A stretch of 64,000 nucleotides of DNA from Cellulosilyticum ruminicola JCM 14822. Its GTDB lineage: Bacteria > Bacillota > Clostridia > Lachnospirales > Cellulosilyticaceae. The stretch spans positions 1 to 64,000 of the forward strand of contig NZ_BBCG01000006.1 of NCBI RefSeq assembly GCF_001311925.1, read 5' to 3'. The first letter of the stretch is position 1. Every line of letters begins with the position of its first letter. This document shows, piece by piece, positions 15,035-23,186 of this stretch. A program made the position numbers and the translations under genes. Under the pieces are notes generated by a model. That model saw only the letters and a program-made list of their open reading frames with translations, ran no database searches and was not told the DNA's origin.

Positions 15035-15075
15035 TACTTATTTTAAAATTTTTTTTAAAATTTTTATAGATAACA

Positions 15076-15300
15076 TTATCTAAATAGTTTATTTATTCCA
15101 GTTAATACATTTTTAGGTGTTTTCGCTGCATTTTTATTACTTTCTAGCACTTGAAAATAAATTTCTTCACGATAAATATTAACTTCTTTTGGTGCAGATA
15201 TACCTAATTTAACTTTATCTCCTATAATCTCTAACACTTTAACTTCTATATTATCGTTAATTATAATTGCTTCATTCTTTTTACGTGTTAATGCAAGCAT
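15076..15300 (-). CDS. csrA: Carbon storage/translational regulator CsrA
   Basis: 74 aa. CsrA dimers bind GGA-containing hairpins near ribosome-binding sites; in Bacillus the target is hag mRNA. The core [44 protein letters not shown] is complete. The C-terminal tail (about 55-74) is longer than in enterobacteria, as in other Firmicutes where FliW contacts this region. I use the ATG at 15298-15300 behind AGGAGG. It starts 2 bases after the fliW stop, and the flagellin it probably controls is next. Confidence 0.95.
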   Translation of the reverse strand: MLALTRKKNEAIIINDNIEVKVLEIIGDKVKLGISAPKEVNIYREEIYFQVLESNKNAAKTPKNVLTGINKLFR

Positions 15301-15302
15301 TT

Positions 15303-15743
15303 TTAACAACCTCCTTCTTTAAGTAAATCTACTATCTTATGCTTAGTTGTATACTTTGTATTTTCTAATATAACCTGCATTCCTTCTCTTGTTTCATTTT
15401 GAATAATAATTGGTGCTATTAAGTTTACTGTAGCATCCTCAACTTTATCTATAATAGCTGTAACTACGTATACACTAAAATTCTCTGGGCCGCCACCACC
15501 TAACATTTCTACATATTGATCTTTAATATCTATACTATAATCTTTTTTTAATATATAAGGATTAATTACAATAAAACTTAAGTTGCCATCTTCTATACTT
15601 TGTAAATGTGCAAATGAATTTTCTTCTTCTTCAATAATAATATACTTTGTATATTCTCTAAATCCTGGAATCCCCTCTTTAAAATTAATTATACGATCTT
15701 CTGTAAATTCTACTTCTCCAAAGTTTCTTGTTACTATATTCAT
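15303..15743 (-). CDS. fliW: Flagellar assembly factor FliW
   Basis: 146 aa, full length. FliW binds and inhibits CsrA, and is itself titrated by flagellin, forming a feedback loop that couples flagellin synthesis to secretion. Typical segments are the N-terminal [20 protein letters not shown] and the central [22 protein letters not shown] precedes the ATG. It is directly followed by csrA, and is separated from flgL upstream by a strong terminator, so fliW-csrA is its own unit. Confidence 0.95.
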   Translation of the reverse strand: MNIVTRNFGEVEFTEDRIINFKEGIPGFREYTKYIIIEEEENSFAHLQSIEDGNLSFIVINPYILKKDYSIDIKDQYVEMLGGGGPENFSVYVVTAIIDKVEDATVNLIAPIIIQNETREGMQVILENTKYTTKHKIVDLLKEGGC

Positions 15744-15814
15744 ATATATGCTCCTCCTAGTTATATTTATAGGTATTATACATTATATTTAACCACCTTA
15801 TTATGAATATTTAT

Positions 15815-15859
15815 AAAAAAAGGAGTTTCCTAAAGCAAGCATCGCTTTAGATAACTCCT
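15815..15859 (-). terminator. Terminator after flgL
   Basis: A two-part stem, AGGAGTT/AACTCCT (15821-15827 with 15853-15859) and CTAAAGC/GCTTTAG (15830-15836 with 15844-15850), is followed by TTTTTT on the minus strand. It closes the comF-flgM-flgN-flgK-flgL transcript. Confidence 0.9.
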
Positions 15860-15880
15860 CTTAATTGTTTATGTACATTC

Positions 15881-17394
15881 TTATAAATAATCTGCTAATG
15901 TATTTGTAATAATTTTAGATGTGGCTTTAAGTGCTGATTGATAAGTTGCATACTGTGTATTAAATTCTACATATGTTTCTTCTATATCTACATCTTCTGT
16001 TTCAGATAGTAAATTTTTAAATGTAGTTTTTTGTTCTGTCAATCTGCTTTTCACATAATCAATACGTGACATACGACTTCCTAAGTCTGCTGTTTTTTGT
16101 GATAAATCTGCCAAGTGTGTATCTACTTCTTTGATAGCTTGGTTAAATACACTATGTAATTTTTCAGTTGTAAAATTAGCATTCCCATTAAGGCTGCATC
16201 TACTGCATTATATACTTGCCCTAAGCTTGTTAATATGTTACTTATAGTAGTATCCATACCTGCTATATTAATATCTATGGTATTATTAGTTCCTACTTCA
16301 AAATAAATCTTTTGATCATCTATCTTTCCATATACATCCGGATTAAATGAACCTTTTGGCAATATTGTGTTTGCCTTAAGTACTGAATCTTTAGCCAATA
16401 CTGTTCCAACCGCTAATTCCGATTTTCCCTTAAGCACCATATCTCCGTTAATTTGACATCCTTCACCTAAGATTAATTTACCATCTAATGTTTTATTTGC
16501 TGCTAATGTAATGTCTTCTGTTATTGTATAGCTATCCTTAGATACCTTTACGCCTAATGCTTCTTCTGCTGCTGCTTTTGGTAAAGTTGTTCCTTTTGCT
16601 ACTTCATAGCCGCCTTCTTCTACTAGATAAGTTTCTTCAGTTCCTACTGTTAACCCTAATGCTTGGGCTGTTTGTTTAGAAAGCTTAGTTCCTGCTGGAA
16701 TAGTATAATCAGCATCTAATTCATATGTTGTATCAGATGGCGTTATACCTAATAAATCCTTCGCATCGTCCGCTGATAAAATTGTCCCCTTTGCTAATTT
16801 ACTTCCTGCTGGAATTTCAGTACCTGCACCTATAACAGAATTTAGTGTCAATGTACTACCTTGTTTTATAGTACTTTCTGCAGCAGGTTTTGTGCCTTCT
16901 TTTACTGTCATGTTAGCTACAACGTTTAAGTCCTTATCTAAAGTTCTCTCATTTGTAAGTATTAATGAATCATTTGTTTTATATCCCGAAAAAACATATC
17001 TTCCATCATAAGTTACATTAGCTTCTTGAAGAATTTGTTCATAGAGTTGTGAAACATCAGTTTTAATAGCCAACTTATCTTTTTCAGCTAAAGTGGATGT
17101 GCTACCTTGTAAAAGCTTTGTACGGATTTGTTTTAAAATCTCTGTCATATTATCCATAGCAACTTCTGTAACATTCATCCAAGATTCTGCTTCTTTTGCA
17201 TTGCTTTCGTATTGATCTGCTTCTAAAATTGTTGATTTTAGCTTTAATGTACGTCCTGCAATAATCGGATCATCAGATACTGTTTGAATCTTCTTACCTG
17301 TAGACATTTGGGCATATAGCTTATTCATATTATTCATATTTTTATAAAGCCCACTTAATGTATTATTAATGAGCATCCCATTCGTTACACGCAT
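15881..17394 (-). pseudogene. flgL: Flagellar hook-filament junction protein FlgL, split by a frameshift
   Basis: The first frame (17394 to 16123) gives a FlgL N-terminus (MRVTNGMLINNTLSGLYKNM, MSTGKKIQTVSDDP). It goes out of frame after residue 403 at about 16181-16186. Adding one A there (GGGAATGCT to GGGAAATGCT) restores NANFTTEKLHSVFNQAIKEV and joins the second frame (AKTPD-free, LADLSQKTADLGSRMSRIDY) ending at 15881, about 503 aa in all. Residues 160-350 are an unusual insert with three roughly 33-residue repeats (IPAGSKLAKGT, IPAGTKLSKQT, VAKGTTLPKAA). FlgL joins hook to filament after FlgK, and is needed for filament assembly. The break may be a sequence error or a true mutation. Confidence 0.88.
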
Positions 17395-17406
17395 TTACTT
17401 TCCTCC

Positions 17407-19329
17407 TTAGAAGTTACCTAATTTAAAAATAGTTGTTTCATAAATACCATCTATCGTATTCATAATCTTAGCAGCTGATTGATACGCTTGTTGATATTTT
17501 ATAAGATTTGTAAATTCTTCTGTTGAATCTACTTGTGACTTTGAAAGTCTTTGATTTTCTATTGTATTCGTTACAGCTACTTGTGTACTTTGATACATTT
17601 TAGCCTCTTTAGCATTAATACCTAGCTCACTAAAGATTGCTATCATATACTCTTTAGGATCCCCTTCTTTAAACATATGCTTATTATTTTTTTGAGCTGA
17701 TAAGTCAAGAAGGAAACTTGTATCTGATACATTTTCTGGATCATATGTAGTATGTATATTATTAATATCATCAAATATCTCTTTCGAAACACTAAAGTTT
17801 TCTGCTGTTATTTTAGTATAGTCTCCTCCTAGAATATGTGTTCCATCTTCAGGCTCGCCTAATGTATTTCCTGTACTATATGTAAATAATTTATACTTTG
17901 TACTATAATTTGCTTTAACTTTCTTCAAATCCTCTGAATCTAATATCAGCTCGTTTTTATCTGCATCATAGCAAGCTATTACATTACCCTTGTCATCTTT
18001 TTTTACATAACTTACTTCTTTACCACCTGTTACTGCAATAGGAATGATTTCAATATCACCGTCTTTATCTTTGCTATATTGTTCATTCATTGCTTTAGAA
18101 AATTCTCGTACATAGTTATCCATACGTTTAATATAATATGGCACACCATTATATTTCACTGCAGCACCTGTTCCTGCACCATCTCGCATGTCAATGATAC
18201 CTTTGAGTTCACCTGATAGATTTTCATTAGTCAAATCAAATGGTATCCCAGTATTCCACACAACGTCATAGATATCATCAATATCTTCTTCGTTTTGTTT
18301 TCCTGTAAATAATTTTGTTACATTTTGTGCACCTGTTTGATCAATACTGAGAAGTTCTTTACCAGCACACTTAATCTTCTTCTCCTCTATTTCGATATCT
18401 GCATCAATTTTTTTCAACTCTTCTTCAACTTTTTTAATCTTATCTTCAAGCACCTTAATCGCTTTATCCGATACTGGGGTTTGTTCTTTTTCTTTTTTTA
18501 TTTCACTATAATAACCGCTAATCTCTTTTACTCTTTTATCAATAGCTTTTTCTCTTTCACCACGTACTTGTACAGATAAAGTATTTAAGTGAACATGATC
18601 TACTAATGTTTGTCCTGCAAATCTTACTTTAAACTTCTTTACTGTGGTACCTCCAATTTCTTCTTCATACTCAGAGACATCTACATTTCCAATTTGTGAT
18701 AATCGGTCAATACATAAATCTCGTTCATCTCTAAAGGCATTGGCATCGTCCCCGTATAATTCAGCTTGAAAAATCTCTTTGTTTAAACTTTGAATACGTG
18801 TTGCTAAAGTATTGATTTCTTGTGCTGTTGCCTTTAACTCATAGTTTAAATCTTGTTGAAACTGTTTAAGGGATATTGAAACATTATTAAAATACTTTGA
18901 AAAACTAATAAGCTCTTGTCTTAATGCTATTTTAGCTTCTCCAGAAGTAGGATTTTTACTAAGATCACTTATGGCATCAAACATATTGTTAAATGCCGTT
19001 GTGAAACCACTTTCACTAGGTTCACCATATACACCCTCTATGAGTGAATTTTGAGTCACCTTAATATTGTATTCACCAAGTTTTGTATTCTGTAACCATA
19101 ATTTAGAATCTATATAAGAATCTCTAATTCTAGTTATCCCTGTTGTAGACACACCAGTCCCCAACATTCCTGTTCCTGCACCACTTAGAGGAGTAGATGC
19201 TTGTTGTTGTAATTCTTGTTTAGAATATCCTTTTGTTGTCGCATTTGTAATATTATTAGAAGTAACTTGTAATCCTCTTTGTGCTGCAAACAAGCCACTC
19301 ATTGCGATATTAAATTCAAAGAATGCCAT
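17407..19329 (-). CDS. flgK: Flagellar hook-associated protein FlgK, second paralog with coiled-coil insert
   Basis: 640 aa. FlgK (HAP1) forms the first hook-filament junction ring. The N-terminal rod/hook motif (AMSGLFAAQRGLQVTSNNIT, NATTKGYSKQ) and C-terminal helix (EEFTNLIKYQQAYQSAAKIM, NTIDGIYETT) are both present. Residues about 255-325 hold a highly charged coiled-coil insertion (KVLEDKIKKVEEELKKIDAD) that the neighbouring FlgK lacks. It begins 15 bases after the first flgK stop and is followed by flgL. Tandem flgK genes are unusual; this copy could serve a different junction or stage. Confidence 0.9.
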   Translation of the reverse strand: MAFFEFNIAMSGLFAAQRGLQVTSNNITNATTKGYSKQELQQQASTPLSGAGTGMLGTGVSTTGITRIRDSYIDSKLWLQNTKLGEYNIKVTQNSLIEGVYGEPSESGFTTAFNNMFDAISDLSKNPTSGEAKIALRQELISFSKYFNNVSISLKQFQQDLNYELKATAQEINTLATRIQSLNKEIFQAELYGDDANAFRDERDLCIDRLSQIGNVDVSEYEEEIGGTTVKKFKVRFAGQTLVDHVHLNTLSVQVRGEREKAIDKRVKEISGYYSEIKKEKEQTPVSDKAIKVLEDKIKKVEEELKKIDADIEIEEKKIKCAGKELLSIDQTGAQNVTKLFTGKQNEEDIDDIYDVVWNTGIPFDLTNENLSGELKGIIDMRDGAGTGAAVKYNGVPYYIKRMDNYVREFSKAMNEQYSKDKDGDIEIIPIAVTGGKEVSYVKKDDKGNVIACYDADKNELILDSEDLKKVKANYSTKYKLFTYSTGNTLGEPEDGTHILGGDYTKITAENFSVSKEIFDDINNIHTTYDPENVSDTSFLLDLSAQKNNKHMFKEGDPKEYMIAIFSELGINAKEAKMYQSTQVAVTNTIENQRLSKSQVDSTEEFTNLIKYQQAYQSAAKIMNTIDGIYETTIFKLGNF

Positions 19330-19344
19330 CTCTATTCCCCTTCT

Positions 19345-20973
19345 CTATATTTTGTTAATAATTACGTCTAACATACCGTCTAACATTGTAATCATACGAG
19401 CTGAAGCATTGTATGCATATTGATACTTCAGCATACTTGCAAATTCTTCATCTTGTGAAACGCCGCCCATAGCTTGTCTCTCATTTTCTATATTTGCCAC
19501 ACTAATAGTTTTCTCAGATGCTTTTGCAGCATGTTCTGTTCCATCAGTCCCTAAGTCTGTTATAAATTCAGAAAAGAATGTTTTAATGTTAACGCATTTA
19601 GCTAATGGTGATGTTTTAATATCATCTTTATACCAATCTCTATTTTCTTCCCACTGATCAAGTAATTCAATAATCTTAGTATTGTTACCTACATCATTTG
19701 CTTCACCACGTGGATCTACTGTGCCTAAGTGATTATATCCACCTTCTTTTAAAAGCTCTGGATTTACTTGAATATTTCCAGGTACAAGTAATGCATTATA
19801 AGCCTTATGATATGCATCCCACTCTTCTTCTGTGGCATTAAGCCTAGGCTCTCTTACCTCTAATGGCACATTCTTTGGTACAAATACCTTAACTCCTTGT
19901 TCATTGTTTAGGCCTTTTCCATTAAGTGCATCATTGACCATAACTGCAAGTTCATTTGTAAAGTCATTTAGGATTTTATGATACTTAGGAATCATATAAC
20001 TATTTCCTTGTTTATCGACACTGAAATTGTCGTTTAAGGCAATCTCATCCCATGTTGTTTTTGAAGTTACATAGTTATCCCCTCGAACCAGTAAAAGTGC
20101 CTTTAAACCACCTGTATCATTTCCATTAGCACTTGTAATTTCTTGATTCATTGGAAATACATCTTCTTTACTATCTGACCAAATAGGTTTATTAAATGGA
20201 CTTCCTTCTATTGTTTGCTTAAACTCTAATGTATTAATAAATTTCTTATCAATTACAATATGTCTTTCAAATTTTACAACTAATCTATTATCTGGTTCTT
20301 CATAATAGCTTACTCTACCATATGTAGATAATTCATCTAATAATAAATTTCTTTGGTCTCTATAGTCATTGGCATTATCACCATTTACCTCTGCACTAGC
20401 AATTTTTTCATTGTATTGTTGAAGATCTTTTATAACCTGATTTATTCTAGTTATAGATTTTTCTACTTCTTTATCTGCTTGTTGTTGATATTCGGATAAA
20501 CTACTTGATATAGAATTTAACTTTTCAGCAAGTACTTGTGCTGACTTGATGAAACTTAAACGTTCATCTACCCCATTAGGTGCTGTTTTAAGTTTCTGTG
20601 TTTGTGCCCAAAAGTCACTAAGCATTTCACTTACTGTGTCACCATATGGTTCATCAAAAATTGCTTCTATCTCATTACTTGCAGCTGTAAGATTTTGATA
20701 ATAACTTAATGCCGAATTTTCTTGTCTTAATCTTTTATCTGCAAGTTCATCTCTTATTTGTCTAATTTCTGTACAAGTTACACCTAAACCAACTTGTAAG
20801 TTATAACCACCATTAGACCCTACATTTAAGTAGCCTGTCTCATGTTGCAAAAGTTGTTGTCTAGTATAACCTTTAGTATTAATATTGGTTAAGTTCTGTC
20901 CTGTAACCTGTAAGCCACGTTGTCCAGCCTTCAGTCCAGATACCATCTTCCCTAAACTCGAAATCGATGACAT
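19345..20973 (-). CDS. flgK: Flagellar hook-associated protein FlgK, first paralog
   Basis: 542 aa, close to typical FlgK length. The N-terminal helix and motif (VSGLKAGQRGLQVTGQNLTN, INTKGYTRQ), the central HAP1 region with NGDNANDYRDQRNLLLDELS, and the C-terminal EEFASMLKYQYAYNASARMI are all clear. It lies between flgN (its chaperone) and a second flgK, in the order flgM-flgN-flgK-flgK-flgL. Confidence 0.93.
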   Translation of the reverse strand: MSSISSLGKMVSGLKAGQRGLQVTGQNLTNINTKGYTRQQLLQHETGYLNVGSNGGYNLQVGLGVTCTEIRQIRDELADKRLRQENSALSYYQNLTAASNEIEAIFDEPYGDTVSEMLSDFWAQTQKLKTAPNGVDERLSFIKSAQVLAEKLNSISSSLSEYQQQADKEVEKSITRINQVIKDLQQYNEKIASAEVNGDNANDYRDQRNLLLDELSTYGRVSYYEEPDNRLVVKFERHIVIDKKFINTLEFKQTIEGSPFNKPIWSDSKEDVFPMNQEITSANGNDTGGLKALLLVRGDNYVTSKTTWDEIALNDNFSVDKQGNSYMIPKYHKILNDFTNELAVMVNDALNGKGLNNEQGVKVFVPKNVPLEVREPRLNATEEEWDAYHKAYNALLVPGNIQVNPELLKEGGYNHLGTVDPRGEANDVGNNTKIIELLDQWEENRDWYKDDIKTSPLAKCVNIKTFFSEFITDLGTDGTEHAAKASEKTISVANIENERQAMGGVSQDEEFASMLKYQYAYNASARMITMLDGMLDVIINKI

Positions 20974-21009
20974 GGTCTTTCTCCTTTGCTATTTTGTCCT
21001 ATTTATATA

Positions 21010-21522
21010 TTATTGCTTATGATCAAAGACGCTTTGTTGCCTTTCAAGCATTTGTCCTTCTCCTAGTTTGCCGTAATTTCCTACATGAGTGTAACCTTTA
21101 GTACTCCCTATGGCATTAATCATAAAATCTACAAATTCTAATGATTGATTAAGCAATTCTTTGTTTAATTCACTTTGCCTCTTAAGTGTCGTAAGTTCTT
21201 CTTTTATTTTATCCCTTAAAGAAATAAGCTTACCACTCACCTCATTGGTTTCACCTAATTTAGCGGCTATAGTGGTAAGCGTTATTTCTTTATAATTCAT
21301 TCCCGTTACTATTCCAATATCTTTCATAAGAACTTCTCGTTTTTTATCTAAGATACCTAACCTGCCTACAAATTGTTCTTCTGTACTTGTTACTTCCTCT
21401 AAAAGTTCTATGTTTTTTTCAATAATTGCTTGTTGTTTATACTGTGCTAATTGATTTAAACCTTCATAGCATTCAATTTGTGCCTCTAAAACGTCTACAA
21501 ATTCATATATTATTCCTGCCAT
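21010..21522 (-). CDS. flgN: FlgN-family flagellar chaperone
   Basis: 170 aa, helical. FlgN is the cytoplasmic export chaperone for FlgK and FlgL. The sequence shows long amphipathic helices (MAGIIYEFVDVLEAQIECYE, KREVLMKDIGIV) and a conserved-looking SLEFVDFMINAIG helix near residue 125. It starts 6 bases after the flgM stop and precedes flgK, which supports the assignment. Confidence 0.85.
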   Translation of the reverse strand: MAGIIYEFVDVLEAQIECYEGLNQLAQYKQQAIIEKNIELLEEVTSTEEQFVGRLGILDKKREVLMKDIGIVTGMNYKEITLTTIAAKLGETNEVSGKLISLRDKIKEELTTLKRQSELNKELLNQSLEFVDFMINAIGSTKGYTHVGNYGKLGEGQMLERQQSVFDHKQ

Positions 21523-21528
21523 ATAACT

Positions 21529-21804
21529 TTAACCTCTGACATTATATTTAGATAGGATTTTTTCTGCAACCGCTGACGCTTTTACATTATAAGAATTATT
21601 ATTCATTTGCTCTTTGATTTCATCCACCTTATCTTGTCTTACATCTGGTACATTGGCTAAAGCTTTATATGCTGCTCTAAAATCTTTTGCTGTATTAGAT
21701 AAAGCAACTTCATCTTTACTTGATGTCTTATTCACTTTGCTAGAGCTTGCGATACCATTTGTTTTATATGTTTCATACATTTTATTAATTGCATCTATCC
21801 TCAT
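21529..21804 (-). CDS. flgM: Anti-sigma-28 factor FlgM
   Basis: 91 aa. FlgM binds and inhibits sigma-28 until hook completion allows its export. The disordered N-terminal half (MRIDAINKMYETYKTNG, SSKVNKTSSKDEVALSNTAK) and C-terminal sigma-binding helices (VRQDKVDEIKEQMNNNSYNV, VAEKILSKY) fit the family. I use the ATG at 21802-21804 with AAAGGAG upstream; a 19-codon extension has no good site. Sigma-28-like promoters at 11726, 13978 and 15008 are the expected targets of this control. Confidence 0.9.
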   Translation of the reverse strand: MRIDAINKMYETYKTNGIASSSKVNKTSSKDEVALSNTAKDFRAAYKALANVPDVRQDKVDEIKEQMNNNSYNVKASAVAEKILSKYNVRG

Positions 21805-21913
21805 ATTATCCGCTCCTTTACTACTTATTGTACTTCTGTATATTATATCGTCTTTTTTCAATGCTTCTTTAATGTAATTTTAAGCTCTCCTATCCCAAGT
21901 AAATCTATATATA

Positions 21914-21960
21914 ACAAAAACAGGGAAGCTGACATTAATTTATTAATATCTACTCCCCTG
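21914..21960 (-). terminator. Hairpin between the yvyF-like gene and flgM
   Basis: On the minus strand CAGGGGAG (21953-21960) pairs with CTTCCCTG (21921-21928) around an AT-rich loop, followed by TTTTTG. It lies 22 bases after the yvyF-like stop and would end or attenuate comF-yvyF transcription before flgM. Confidence 0.75.
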
Positions 21961-21981
21961 CTTATTATTTTATAACCTATA

Positions 21982-22391
21982 TTAATGAATACGATCTGAT
22001 TTAAGGAATCGCATTTTTTCAGTATGCTCTAATTTTTTCTGCACAGACGTCATATCATGTGCTACTACAGATAATTCTCCTACTAACTCCGCCTTACACT
22101 TATTACAGTACTTACCTGTTAATATCGACGCACCACATCTTTCACATGTTAACATCATTGGTGAACCTGGTACCACTTCTAAACGTCCTTGTTTTAAAAA
22201 GCTTTGAATTAATTTAACTGATACTTCGTCTCATCACTTACTTTATTCATATTAGCACCAGGATTTTCTCTTAAGTACTCTTTTACTTTTTGAAACTGCT
22301 CTTCTTCGATTTGCTTACATTTAGGACATACATTAGGTCCTGTAATATATTGATACATTTTTTTACAACGCGCACATACTTTTACTTCCAT
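21982..22391 (-). pseudogene. Flagellar operon zinc-ribbon protein (YvyF/TIGR03826-like), frameshifted
   Basis: The 5' frame (22391 to 22209) encodes MEVKVCARCKKMYQYITGPN with a CxxC pair, CPKC and an acidic helix, then stops after KVSDETKYQLN. Restoring one base near 22226-22230 gives DETEVSVKLIQSFLKQGRLE and continues into the 3' frame with a second zinc ribbon (LTCERCGASILTGKYCNKCK), ending at 21982. The joined protein (about 136 aa) has the two-ribbon layout of the flagellar-operon protein found between comF and flgM in Bacillus (YvyF). Its molecular role is not well established. The split may be an assembly error. Confidence 0.82.
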
Positions 22392-22416
22392 CTAATCCCC
22401 TCCTGATAGTTTATGA

Positions 22417-23145
22417 CTATTTTCCTATACAAACAACAATAACATAGACATTGTCATTTTTAAGGCGTAAACTCTCCCTTATTACTCTTACACATTCTTT
22501 AATTGTCGCACCTGTTGTATATATATCGTCAATAATCGCTACTTGCTTTAACTCTGGGTAAAAAATTTTATTTTTCTTAATTTTTATACTTCCAATTATA
22601 TTTTTTAATCTTTCTTCTCTACTACATTGAGATTGTGGTTTTGTTTTTTTAGTACGTTCTAAACAATCATATACAGGAATTCCTGTAAGAATACTCATCT
22701 CATTTGCTAAATCTAATGCTTGATTAAAACCTCTTTTTCTTAAGCGATTAGGTGCTAATGGTACTGGAATTAACCCATCAACTTGTATTTTATCTAATAA
22801 CCCTATTTCATTAATAAAAAGGCTAGCATAACTTCTAGCGTATTGTCTTATTCCTTTATATTTCCATCTTAATACAGATTCCCTGCAGACCTCTTTATAT
22901 GGAAATAATGCAATAATACGTTCAATATGCTTTAACTCTAATTGCTCACAAACCAAACATCTTTCCTTTCCTAAATGATACGGCCTACCACATTTAGGAC
23001 ATGTATGCTCTTTCAACAGATAATGTGAGCATTTTCCACATAAGCAATCCACTTCTAACTGATCTAATATTGTATTACAAAGAGTACATTTTCTAGGATA
23101 AATAATTTGCTTTAGCTTATGGAACCACTGTAGACTCTTTTGCAT
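22417..23145 (-). CDS. comF: ComF-family phosphoribosyltransferase-like protein
   Basis: 242 aa. The N-terminal zinc finger has CTLC, CLCGKC and CPKCGRPY pairs (about 20-55). The C-terminal phosphoribosyltransferase fold contains the PRPP-binding signature VAIIDDIYTTGATIKE at about 206-221. ComFC is required for DNA uptake in competent Bacillus, and relatives are widespread without clear competence links. It precedes the yvyF-flgM group as in Bacillus, and follows recD2 by about 40 bases. Confidence 0.92.
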   Translation of the reverse strand: MQKSLQWFHKLKQIIYPRKCTLCNTILDQLEVDCLCGKCSHYLLKEHTCPKCGRPYHLGKERCLVCEQLELKHIERIIALFPYKEVCRESVLRWKYKGIRQYARSYASLFINEIGLLDKIQVDGLIPVPLAPNRLRKRGFNQALDLANEMSILTGIPVYDCLERTKKTKPQSQCSREERLKNIIGSIKIKKNKIFYPELKQVAIIDDIYTTGATIKECVRVIRESLRLKNDNVYVIVVCIGK

Positions 23146-23186
23146 AGCATATCACTTCCTATCTATTATTTTCTTTACATGCAGTA

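Noticed and set aside
15744-15814. Sigma-A promoter candidate for fliW (TATAAT-like boxes on the minus strand)
   Set aside because: TATAAT-like sequences exist, but no convincing -35 lies 16-18 bases away in this very AT-rich stretch.
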